This document shows positions 24,414-35,284 of a DNA stretch of 64,000 bases, one piece after another. Position numbers and translations under genes: made by a program. The notes beneath the pieces were generated by a model. The model did no database searches, was not told the origin of the DNA, and saw only the letters and a list, made by a program, of their open reading frames with translations. Position 1 is the first letter of the stretch. Each line of letters starts with the position of its first letter. Origin of the DNA: Acorus gramineus (lineage: Eukaryota > Streptophyta > Magnoliopsida > Acorales > Acoraceae); contig CM060850.1 of assembly GCA_030737835.1 (NCBI GenBank), positions 5,648,015 to 5,712,014 on the forward strand, given 5' to 3'.

Positions 24414-24775
24414 AAATTTTTTTGCAGCCTCTTTTATGCTATATATGATCACACACCAGTTAATTCAACCTCACATACTTTTTATGTTTCATGAGCATTA
24501 TAAGACATGCAGATTTTCAGATGATAATGATGATTGCATATTTTTTTTATGTTGATGATGGAAGTCTTCAGATCTTATCTTATGCTCAAGTCCTATTTGC
24601 AAATATGAGTTTTGCTAGAAAATGTGCCTGCAATATAGATGTACTTATTTTTTTCTTTTGTAGCATTTGGCATTGTTTATTTTCAGATTCTGCATTGGAA
24701 AAATGAGTATTTTTTTAATCGTTTCCAAATGCAGCACACTTATGTCAAGCTATGGAGCACGGACATGGGACATTA

Positions 24776-25213
24776 GAGGTGTCAAACGGGCGGCCCGGCC
24801 CGGCCCGTGCCGTGGGCCGGCCCGTTTGGGTGGCGACGCGGGCTGGGCCTGACCCCCGGCCCGCTAGGCCCGCGGCACGGTTTGTGCCGTGGGCCACACC
24901 GTTGGGACGGGCCAACGGGCCGGGCCGGCCCGTTGGCACGGCCCGTTGGCCCGTGAACGGCCAGTTTACTAGCCGTTGGGGGCCAACGGTTAGTTGGACT
25001 AGCCGTTGGCGGGCCAACGGGCCGGGCCGGCCCGTTGGCACGGCACGGTGGCCCGCCGGGCTGGCACGGAGGGCCGTGCTGGGCCGACCCCCTGCGGACC
25101 GTGCCGTGCCTGCACGGCACGATTACATGAAACGGGCCGGGCCGGGCCGGCCCGGCCGTTAGCCCGGTTGTTTAGCGGGCCGGGCCGGCACGGCACGGCC
25201 CGTTTTACACCTC
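24776..25213. mobile_element. Very GC-rich hAT-like non-autonomous element
   Basis: The ends GAGGTGTCAAACGGGC and the reverse complement GAGGTGTAAAACGGGC are terminal inverted repeats. The flanks GGACATTA (24768-24775) and TGACATAA (25214-25221) match at 6 of 8 bases. The interior consists of GGCCCG, CCGTTGG and GGCACGG words on both strands, which opens artificial Pro/Arg/Gly-rich frames with no biological protein. This element type is common in plant genomes. Confidence 0.72.
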
Positions 25214-25266
25214 TGACATAATACAAGTGATATATAAATAACATATATGTTCGAAGACATAAATTT

Positions 25267-25584
25267 GGGGATTGGATCCGGTCAGGACTGGATTCGGTCA
25301 TTTCAGTCAGTACTGAATTAGACAACGTGAAAATTGAACCGTACTACTTATAAATCGAATTGCACAACCAATTATTGGGAATATATTTCACTCTCTTATT
25401 AAATCCAATCAACTATTGAAAAAAAATATGAATTTCTAAGTATCATCAGTATCCAATATGAAAGTGAAATATATATCTAACAATTGGTTGTACAGTTCAA
25501 TTTATAGGTGGTATAATTTGATTTTCATTTCGCAGTTCGGTATTGATTGAACTGACCGGATCCAGTCCTGACTGGATTCAGTCT
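25267..25584. mobile_element. 318-bp inverted-repeat MITE with perfect 9-bp TSD
   Basis: The two halves are reverse complements almost throughout, for example GGTCAGGACTGGATTCGGTC on the left and its partner on the right. Perfect direct repeats CATAAATTT flank it (25258-25266 and 25585-25593), so a Mutator-type origin is likely. Confidence 0.8.
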
Positions 25585-25593
25585 CATAAATTT

Positions 25594-27415
25594 TCTATCT
25601 GATTTCATTTCTGAATTTTGAATTACAAATTTTGATGGGGAGTGGGGAATAGAGGGCAAGAGTATAGAATTAAAATATTATGTTAATATTATGATAATTT
25701 TTGAAAGGCTATAGCATAACCACAAATTGTAATGAACTAGATATTATTATAATGATGTGTCAAACAATTTTCTACTAAGATTTTATCAATATCATGTAGC
25801 TTCATGGAAAACTTTGCAAGAAAAAAAAATTAAAATATTATGCTCATAAGTTTTTACTTTTCTATATTAGGTTCATCGTTTTAAGAAAATTATTTTTGAA
25901 ATTTAGACATGTATAGGACATCTGACATGTGTATCATGTCATGGCCTATATAAAACGCCGTTATAACATGCTCATTGAAGTGTTTCTGCAACTCCAGTTT
26001 AGATGGGGAATTCTGTCTTTCGAGAAATCAATATTGGTTAAAGAAAAATTTGATCAGAAATGTCAAAGAATGGACACAAAAATAAAAGATTTCAAACGTA
26101 ATTTTCTTAGTTGTTCCAACAGGATGGGAACAAATGCCTTAGGGCTAGTTTCGCGTTCATTTCCATTCTTATTCTGTTGGAAAACCCAAAAAAAATCTGT
26201 TTGAATATCTTCATTCTTGTATTCTTTGTTCTTGAATATTCTGGATAAAATTTCTTCTTCTATTGAATTTATCAGAATTGAATTACTGGGAACGATGAAT
26301 TCTCTTTCTTGACCAGAGTTATCAAACTAGTTCTTATATTTTTTTGTATCCTCTAAAGATGTTTTTTCCATCAAATTTCCCAACATGAATCCGCGTACAA
26401 TTTCTTCATAAAATACGAGATTTGCATACAAATAGAATAGCAGATTTTCACTTGTTGCCAGAACTTGGTATATTAAGCAATGTGAATGGATCTACATGAG
26501 AAATGAATCTCAAATATCTTTTATGAAATGGATCTACATGGATCTACTGTTGAAGCATTTATACCTTCTTTTTCACATTTGCTTCTCCTGCTTGAACAAT
26601 GAGTATATATTTCACATGGGATGCTGATGACCCCCCATTCATAGAAATGAAGTGCTATATTTTCTCAAATGAAGCCATTCAATTTCTGCCACTCACTTCC
26701 AGATGTTCAAGCAAATCTGGAAAGCTAAATTTCTTCCTGGCATATTTTCTCCCCAAAGATTACTTCACTGATGTTATAACTGCTGCTTAATATAAAAGGA
26801 ACCAAACATTGCCCACTTTTTCATTTTTTGAAAAATTTATTGTCAAGTACTTTTGGTGACATACATCTCCCTTGCACCGCGCATCAGTATGTACGGATTT
26901 TACAATGATCGATACTTCTCCCTTACAACGCCTGTTGGTATATACGTACTTTTTTTTGGTGATTGATACGCGTATTGGTGTGTAGGAGCTTCTTTATACT
27001 TCTCTCTCTCAGCAGGCATTAGTATGTACCATTCTTGTGGGTAAATCTGTCAGAGGATCAAATGTGGATCAGATAACTTACTATCTGTTTTCGCACTTAA
27101 ATATGTTAGATAAATATATTAATATTAGAATTCAGATTAGTGATTTGTATACATCATGACAATTTACATTTCATAATCCTACTTCTCAACATCACGGCAA
27201 ATGCAGATTTGGAATACTGAAAATCTTCTTCAGAACATGGTTGAACACTCACATGACACCCAAAAATTTATCATCTTCACTACATTAATTGAAATTAATA
27301 ACAGCATTACATCGATTTGGGTGTTTAGAACATTCAAAAGTGTTTTACATTACATTCAAATTCAAACTCGAACAGTGCCAAAAACAAATTGGTCATTGCA
27401 TCTTTAGAAGGATAG
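25594..27415. other. Intergenic, no recognised feature
   Basis: AT-rich DNA with short open frames lacking motifs. A loosely repeated segment with CAGTATGTACG-like words lies at 26880-27030. Nothing else stands out. Confidence 0.5.
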
Positions 27416-27416
27416 T

Positions 27417-27655
27417 GATGGTACATGCTTATGATAAAACATTATCTCCATAGTATATTGTACTATAGTAGTGCATGAGTTCTATAGAGTCCATGAGATT
27501 GTAATTTTTTTTATTTTTTTAAATAAAAAAATACACTAGTGTATCTCAATATATATTTTAATTCATATAACAGTATGTATTTCAATATATGCATGTATAT
27601 ACTTTTTTTTAAAAAGAAAACTGGTGAGAGCGGGTTTGGACATATCATTTTCCTT
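27417..27655. mobile_element. MITE-like repeat, family D
   Basis: Has the family-D order: TATAGTATATTGTACTAT-like left part, poly-A/T centre, GTGTATCTCAATATATA, CATATAACAGTATG, and a right end of ATATCATTTTCC. Similar copies occur at 30505, 32430, 33120, 40255 and 60820. Confidence 0.45.
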
Positions 27656-27810
27656 TTGCAGATAGATGAAAAAGCGACCCATGTTTGTAAAATCCAGTGT
27701 TGCCCACTTCACATTCAAACGGTGCCTAAGATAGAATCTGAATCTACTCTACATTACAACAACCAAACGGGGCTAAGAGGAGAAATAAGTCTCAATTTTC
27801 TTTTAGGAAG

Positions 27811-28923
27811 ATTAATTAGGGGTCCTGTGATCACCTGTCTATTATTTTTAGGTTCCTTAAAAATTTTAAGTTGTTTTTAGCTATCTTTAGGTCCCTCCAG
27901 TGGGATGTTGTTAAAAAATATCAAAAATGCCCTCATTCAATTATGTGAATGTTAACAATGTATTGAGGAGTGTTAACAGTCTGGAGATACTTAACAATGT
28001 ACTATAGGGAAGGCAACGGGTCGGGTTTTGTGAATCACAAATCTAAACCCGCTCACAAAATCCTGTCTCAAACCCGTGACAGGTTTAGCTTTTTCATCCC
28101 AAACCCATCCCATTTAGATCGGATCGGGTCGGGCTGGGCCATGACAGATTTGAAAAGAAAATATTAAAACATATTTTTATGTAATATTTAATCTAAGTTG
28201 AAATTTTAAATAAAAAAATATTTATTAGAATAAACCCAACAAAATAAGAAATATAAATTTTCAATCTCTAACAAGTGACAAATATAATGTTTCAATTTTA
28301 TTTTTTTAGAATACCAAAAGAGAACCCGTATATGTTTATATGATTTCAAATTTCAATTAGTGTTTGAGTTTATTCATTTTTTTTTATATTTTTTTTTGGA
28401 ATATCAAATGACAATTATAAATTATGTAATTATTATAATAAATATTTAATTTTAATATTAATTGCAACCGGGGCGGGTTCGGGGCGAGTTTTGCTAAGTA
28501 AACCCATTTTCTGTCCCAAACCCGCTGAGTTTCATTTTATTTGTCCCAAGCCCGTCCCAAACCCGAAACCCAACCCGAGCCAATCGGATCGGGTCGGGTG
28601 GGGTACCCTATTGGAACATTCCCACTGCCATTCCTAATGTACTGGGGGAGTGTTTACAGTGTACTGAAATAATTTGGCGGAGGGCATAAATGTTAACAAT
28701 ATATTGAGGAGTGTTAATAGTGTACTGGAGATACTTAACATGTAGTGATGAGTGTTAACAGTGTACTAAAATAATTGGACGGGGGCATTTTCGATAGCTT
28801 TAAACAATAACCGGTTGAAGGGACCTAAAGATAATTTTTCATGCCTTAGAGACCTAAAACAAACTTAAAAATTTCACGGACCGAAAAATAATAGACGGGT
28901 CATCATAGGGACCCTAATTAATT
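27811..28923. mobile_element. MITE with roughly 90-bp terminal inverted repeats, interrupted by a hAT element
   Basis: The left end ATTAATTAGGGGTCC...GTCTATTATTTTTAGGTTCC pairs with the right end GGACCGAAAAATAATAGAC...GGGACCCTAATTAAT. The outermost bases before GGGTCC are TA on both sides, so a Tc1/mariner-type TA target is possible but not proven. Without the insert at 28004-28635 the element would be about 480 bp. Confidence 0.65.
28004..28635. mobile_element. hAT-like element, GGGTCGGG-rich, perfect 8-bp TSD
   Basis: Flanked by AATGTACT on both sides (27996-28003 and 28636-28643). The ends AGGGAAGGCAACGGG and the inverse of CCCACTGCCATTCCT are similar. Both sides carry CGGGTCGGG/CAAACCCG words around an AT-rich centre. 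It sits inside the MITE at 27811-28923 and is therefore the younger insertion. Confidence 0.82.
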
Positions 28924-29872
28924 TTTTAATTTTCTTTTGGTACAATTATGGAAACATTTATACTTTCTTTTTTGATATTAAAAAGTGGACTTGGAAATGC
29001 TACAAGCTTCTCTCGTTTCGCCCGTGCTCGTCTTTTTCTTGTTCACTGATTATAAAATAAAATAAAATATATTCGTATGAACTGAATGGATATATTTTTA
29101 TGTTTTTTATAATATAATAATATTCCATCATGATTTTTCTCTATTGCGTTAGCATCGACTGCAAAAAGGTGGTTGTAACAGTGCCCTTGATAAGTTGCAA
29201 CTCAATTGTCAATCCCAATCCAATGTGGGCCACATTAATTAGGGAAAAAAAAAACTTGGATTGGTCTAACAATGCAAGGATGCCTTTTTTTGTTTTAATT
29301 CAAAGTTGGATAAGATTTTGCAACCAAAGTTCATTTGGTCTAAAAATGGGACCTAAAATCACTATCAGAGTTTCATAACCTCACCCTAAACCTCCTCTAT
29401 CAGTCATACATTGATAGCTGCTGTTGAAAACGTGGACAAAGCAGATAACAGCATTTCTTGTGACTTTAATGGCTTTCAACCGTTTTTATTGATCTTGACA
29501 AACTCATTTGGAAGGGGAGATATGGCTTCCATTTCATCCCAATCTTAAAAAGCAAGTGTGTACTCTACGCTCTCAAGACTGTGTTTGTACACAATTTTAT
29601 GTGAAAAATAAAAAAAGTGAAAGAATTTGAATCAAAATGAAAGTTTTTCATTTTTTTCTTTGATTTTTTTTTTACCTGATATATTTCTTGGAACAAGGGA
29701 AAATGAGAGAATTGTTTTCTGTCCTTTGTTTAGCTACGACATTTCCAATTCCTCATTTTCATAAATTTCATACATGCACTAACACACTCTTAAGTATTAA
29801 TTGTCTATTTACCCTTTTATAATTCAAAAATAACTCTAATTGTATATCCTTGGCCACTCAAAAAAAATTTAA
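28924..29872. other. Intergenic, no recognised feature
   Basis: AT-rich sequence with only short frames that match nothing I recognise. Confidence 0.5.
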
Positions 29873-30365
29873 GGGAAAAATCCATATAACCCCATGTAAT
29901 TTTTCTGATATCCATATAACTCCCAGTAATCTCAATATATCCATATAACCCCTTGTTAACACACCATAAATGTAAATAACCCCTCGCGGTTAAATTTTTT
30001 TTTAACATAATTGGAATATTTCAGACATATTGCGTTATCTAAACCATGATTAATAAATATGTATTTTTTTAACCCCCAAAAAACGGCCAATACTTAAAAA
30101 AAAACCCTCATTTCTAATTTTACACTCTTTTAGGTTTTTTTAAAATACTGGCTGTTTTCAGAGGGTTAAAAGAATACATATTTATTAATCATGGTTTAGA
30201 TAACGTAATATGTCTGAAATATTCAAATTTTGTTAAAATTTTTTTTAACCACGGGAGGTTATTTACATTTATGGTGTGTTTACATGGGGTTATATGGATA
30301 TATTGAAATTGCAAGGCGTTATATGGATATCAGAAAGATTACAAGGGGTTATATGGATTTTTCCC
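29873..30365. mobile_element. Foldback MITE, family A, best-preserved copy
   Basis: A 493-bp near-palindrome starting GGGAAAAATCCATATAACCC and ending in its inverse. Each arm is about 230 bp with several internal copies of the TCCATATAAC word. The loop near 30100-30130 is short. The flanks AAAATTTAA (29864-29872) and ATAATTTAA (30366-30374) match at 8 of 9 bases, pointing to Mutator-type insertion. Confidence 0.85.
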
Positions 30366-30504
30366 ATAATTTAAATGCGATGATATCGAAACACCTGTAA
30401 ATATGGTTACCTCGATTGGAACAGTTTGATTTGGTTGGGTGCTCCTCCTTTTTGCAGCCCGTACAAATATATCATGTAAATCATTAAAAAATTAAAGTTT
30501 TTAG

Positions 30505-30768
30505 TGTTGATACACTCAGTCTGTTTTACAGTCTTATACATTATAATAATGTAGTATAGTATGTGTATGAGGTTCTATCACAGTGTAAGACACAAAAAAA
30601 ATTATTATTTTTTCAACGCAAAAATAAAATAAAATAATGTATCTCAGTATATAGTTCATTTTATATAATTGTATTTACTTTAATGAGAGGGTATATGATT
30701 TAAAAAATAATAAAAATCGGTGTGGACTACAATTGAGGCTGCACTAGATGCTGGATATATCATTTTCC
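30505..30768. mobile_element. MITE-like repeat, family D
   Basis: Begins GTTGATACACTCAGTC and ends GCTGGATATATCATTTTCC. Inner landmarks are GTATCTCAGTATATAG and GTGTGGACTACAATTG. Confidence 0.5.
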
Positions 30769-31204
30769 TAAAGTTTTTCATACATGATAACATTTCATTT
30801 GTTATTATTGCCTTTAACATGGATATACAAGCATAACAATGAGTTAAAATAGAAATTATGGGTTAAGAATGCAATAATATTATATAACATAATTATCGGA
30901 GGAAATTATTTAGTTTTTAAATAAAAATAATAAAATAAATTTTTAGAAAAATGTTTGAAAATCAGACCCTTGAATGGGATAGGATGGGAACCCGTTGGGG
31001 CCAGATAAGAACAGAATAATTAAAGGAAAAAACTATCCTACCAACTCACATGCCAGCCACCCAATTTTTTTTTTTTTTTGGTGGGGACTGGGGAGGGGAC
31101 ATTATGGAAAGAGAGAGAGAGAGAGTTGTGAACGGGGCACGGCGGAGGGAGAGAGCGAGGTAGAGGCGGAAGAGGGTGTGGTGAACATATATGATAATGT
31201 TACG

Positions 31205-31430
31205 TACAGTTTTTTTTCTAGTCTCAATTACACTCTACATGTGTTTAAATTATTTAAAAAAGTATACCTCATCTAATGAGGTTTATGTTTTTATAAAAAA
31301 AAATAAAGTATATACTTGAATGAATTATATATATGTATTTACAAAATATGTAAAAAATTTCTATCGAGGTATATATATATCTCGTTAATGTGAGTGTATG
31401 ACGCTAACAAGGTATATAAGACTAGAGTAA
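31205..31430. mobile_element. MITE-like repeat, family C
   Basis: Has TCTCAATTACACTCTACATG at the left, then GTATACCTCATCTAATGAGG and AAAGTATATACTTGAATGAA, as in the copy at 16370. Confidence 0.5.
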
Positions 31431-31635
31431 CAGACTATTTGCAGCAGCACTTAAATATAAATTTAGACATTGTACAATAAAATTTTGAAAAATATTACGT
31501 AGAGATATTTTTCTAGTCTATGTAATGATTTTTTTTAAAATACAATTTCCTTCAGCTTATTATTGTTACTAATTGCAATTGCATTTTTTTTCTTTCTATA
31601 AATCCAGGGGGTGCCACCACCCTTACTGGCTCCTT

Positions 31636-31885
31636 TGGTCTGCCACTGGTGGAGGGTGCGGAGGTGCGGGGTCAGAAAGGGGGAGGGAGAGAGAGAGGCC
31701 GAAGCGGGGCAGAGGGCTGGGGTGGGGGAGGAGGATGGGTTAAAGGACGTGTAGGGGTGGGACCAGAGACGGGAGAGAGAGAGGGGGGAAAAAGAGAGAG
31801 GGAGAGAGAAAGGAGAGATCGAAGCGGAGCGGAGGGTGGGGTGAAGGAGGGTGTGCGGGGACAGGGCCGAAGCGGATTAAATACA
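31636..31885 (+). repeat. Polypurine (GA-rich) tract of about 250 bp
   Basis: The plus strand is almost all G and A, with runs such as GGGAGGGAGAGAGAGAGGCC and AGAGAGAGGGGGG, while flanking DNA is AT-rich. CGAAGCGG words recur at about 31700, 31821 and 31870. Frames through it encode only Gly/Arg/Glu-rich low-complexity sequence. Confidence 0.75.
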
Positions 31886-31962
31886 TGGATGGTGGAGGTA
31901 GATACTTCCGTAACTAAATCCATCTTGAGTTTTGGATGAGTTTGCGATCAGTTTAAATTTAG

Positions 31963-32205
31963 GGGGCGTTTGGATGTGAGTTTGAAAATTAACTTTTCTT
32001 TCAAATTAAAATTGAGTTTATAACTGAGTTTATAAAAGTTATCTTTCCACGTATTATAAAAACTAAAAAAAGTTAGTTTTTAAATATTTATTTTTTAAAA
32101 ATACATCTACAACTTTTAATTAAACTATGTATTTTTTTTAATTTAAAAACAAGTTTAAAAAAATATACAAATTTATATTCTTTCCAAACCATCATCCGAA
32201 TGCCA
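31963..32205. mobile_element. Small MITE with GGCGTTTGGATG ends
   Basis: The left end GGGGCGTTTGGATGTGAGTT and the inverse of the right end (GGCATTCGGATGATGGTTTG) are similar inverted repeats around an AT-rich core. No clear target duplication was found. Confidence 0.5.
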
Positions 32206-32429
32206 TCTTCGCCAAATCCACCCCAAAACTGTCCTGTTGCCATCCCATCTCCGTACTGATATCATGACAGAGATATTCTAGCGATGGGTTATCTAATTTA
32301 TATGGGTGACAATCAGGGGTGGGACCCACACTGGTCATGTCCCCACTTTAAAATTAAAAATAAATAAATAAATAAAAACATTGACTCAACCATTAATCAA
32401 TAAAAATAAAAAACCGTCTGCAGCCTAAA

Positions 32430-32640
32430 CCAAGTACAAGATAGTGTGACCTCCGTCGTAGTATATGAAAATTAAAAAGTTTTTATTTTTAAAAAAAAAA
32501 TGTATTATTGTATCTAAACATCTACTATATTTCGTATAACAACATGTATTTTAATGGGTTGAGTATATAATTTTTTAAATTAAAAAAGTAGTGTGGACTG
32601 CAGACGGGGCTGCATGCATAGTTGTGTCATTTTTCAAAAG
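32430..32640. mobile_element. MITE-like repeat, family D (diverged)
   Basis: Contains CGTAGTATATGAAAATT, CGTATAACAACATGTATTTT and GTGTGGACTGCAGACGGGGC in family-D order. Confidence 0.4.
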
Positions 32641-33119
32641 GACAATGTTACATCTAATCATTTTTTTCAATCCTATTTTCACCTCATACTGATTTTTTTT
32701 AAAATTATATTATTTAACAAGATATATACTTTTACAAAAAAAAAAAATAATATTTACACTGATGAATTGTATGTACTCATGTAAAAAAATTCCATCGAGT
32801 ATTTCGTTATTGAGTATAGGTAGCTAATTTAGTATAGACTGAAAAAATTATTGTGTATAAACGCTTTAAAAAATACCACTACTAAATGATTTAGCTGTCT
32901 TGATGAACATATTTAGAAAACAATAAATAATGTAAAAAAATTAAATACTTAATGTTGAAAAAATTAATTTTATATAAGTGGCACAATGCATATGCATGTT
33001 AAAGTGGTTTTTGTTTTGCATTGTAAGTAATCTTTTTAAGCCCCCCTTATAAATTTTTTTTTCTGGGTCTGCCACTTGTGACAAGGTTAGGTTTGGTAGA
33101 GACTATATATATGGTTTTT

Positions 33120-33370
33120 CATATGAGTGAAGATACACGCAGTCTTGTTAGTAGCTCGATATACTATGATAGTATAGTATATACTGTACTATCATAGTAT
33201 ATAACTTCTATCATAGTGTATGACACGATTTTTTTAATTTTTTCAACTAAAAAAAAATACTATTATATTTTAATGTATCCATCATTTTATATAACAGCAT
33301 ACACTTTAAAAGGAGAGTGCATGATTTAAAAAAAAAAAAAAAAAAAAGGCTTCATGTATCTTTTTCCTTT
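33120..33370. mobile_element. MITE-like repeat, family D
   Basis: Begins AAGATACACGCAGTC and ends TTCATGTATCTTTTTCC, which is the inverse of the start. Two ACTATCATAGTATA-type palindromic words lie near 33165-33200. Confidence 0.5.
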
Positions 33371-35284
33371 CCATATACATGTATCACTTTTTTAATATTT
33401 TTTCAGCTGTGGCTTGATTTGGTCACGGCTCATGAGGATTTTTGGTAGGTGAGGTGCATTTGATTTGAGTTGAATTAATTAAATATTAAGGATTTTTGGT
33501 AGGTGAAGGAAATATGTGTCAATTTTAGTGTCCTTATAGAAAATATGGTTATTTAGAGATAGTTTAGAATTTTCTTTTTTTTGGAAATAAGAATAAAAGA
33601 ATTTTTGTTTTGACTGTCCATGAATGACTACACAAATGAAAGATGAAACTCTGTTTTTTACCTGGTACAAAGTAAATGAGAATGATTAATATGTTTTTTT
33701 TAGGGAAAAAGAGATCTGATATGGTTGTTTTAGAGAAGATGTGAGAGCAACTCCAACTATGCTTGACCTTAAAGACTGGGATAAATAGGTAGAGGTAGCT
33801 TTCTAGCTAGATCGTGAGGTCAACCACGGGTCCTTCAAATAAAAAAAAAGAAAAAAAAAAACTCCATTCGGGCTTATTTATCTAAAATGGAGCACATCTG
33901 ACCTTCAACTTGACCCTAAGCCCCCGTTTGTTTTGGGAATAAGTCCTTAGATAACCTCGGATAAAGGATAAAGGGTGTTTGTTTTCCCCGGATAACCCCT
34001 GATAAAGTATGTCAGAATAAACTGGTATAAAGTGGTATATAGATTCCAATCAATCTCTGGAATTAAAGTTATCCTAGGTTATTCCATTCAAAGAATATGT
34101 GGGTCCACTGTCAAATCAACTGTCATCACCTCTTATAAATCACCTGTCAAATCAACTATCATTATTTTTTCACATTTTATAAATCATTATCCATACTTTA
34201 TTCACATTTTATTTAAACAACAAAACATTTATTTTTATGTTTACCTACGAGAATAATTCAAAATACAATCAAACACAAAATCACTTTATCCTTATTTATA
34301 ATCACTTATGTTTGGATAAATGTATATCCAAGAATAAAACATATCCCCGTTTCAAATGGGTGGGGGGGGGGTTAAGAGCAACCCCAATGGGGCTTCAAAA
34401 TGAAGATTTGAGGATTGAAATTGTGGCTCTAGCTCAGCTTTCTATCATGTCTACCAACTGAGAACCATTCCTTCAATGGAGCTTCATTTTGAAGATTCTA
34501 AGTTTTTAAAATGAAAAAAAACTCCATATTTGGAGACCCAATTTTGGGTCACCAAATGTTAAATCATGTATTTGAAAATCCACAAATACTCTTGTTAGCT
34601 ATGAATAACTTTTAAAAAATGACATTTTACTCATACTTTATTACTGTAAACAATAATGATTTTTATGCCCCAATTGATAGACCCCATCCTAAGCCCCAAG
34701 AGGTGGCAAGTTTGAAATACCTATATTACCCCCCTCCCTAATTAATCGTTTTAGTATTCCATAACCGCCCCATTAATTCCGAGGTAGTTATAATTTGTGA
34801 TATCTTTTCGTTTTTGAATATTTGTTTTCAATTTGACATAAAAAAATTTACGATTCTCCATTTCTGATTGTGAATGATCGCTGATAGAAAAACAAATATG
34901 AATTTCATTTTTTATTGAGATCTGGTTGGTGTATACGAGGTGAATTCATGATTTTTTTTTTCTTTTTGCGTGATTTGATTCTGGTGCAAACAGAAATTGA
35001 TACATCCAGGTTAGGTTTTTTTGGATCCAAAAAATTACAGTATTTTCGATTTTTTAGTTTTCAGATGGATTTGAAAACAAACATCAAATTTTATTTTGTT
35101 TCAGTTCGATCGGTGGAGAAGAGAAGAATTTCATTCATTTAGTTTAATTTGTGACCAGTTTGTGGTACAAACAATGACGATCCATTCATGCTAGTCCTTT
35201 TTCGATCTGAATAAATTATGTTGATTTTGATTTTTCGTTATTCCTTTGAATCATCATATACATGTATTAAATCTGAATTTAATT

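Noticed and set aside
24752..25162. Long open frames on both strands rich in Gly, Arg, Pro and Ala
   Set aside because: They come from the low-complexity GC-rich hAT element. Several frames are open at once on both strands and none has a domain.
31649..31939. Gly/Arg/Glu-rich open frame
   Set aside because: It lies wholly in the polypurine tract, where codon content is dictated by the GA bias.
33922..34353. Possible MITE starting CCCCCGTTTGTTTTGGG
   Set aside because: The left end looks like a known MITE style, but no matching inverted right end or target duplication was seen.
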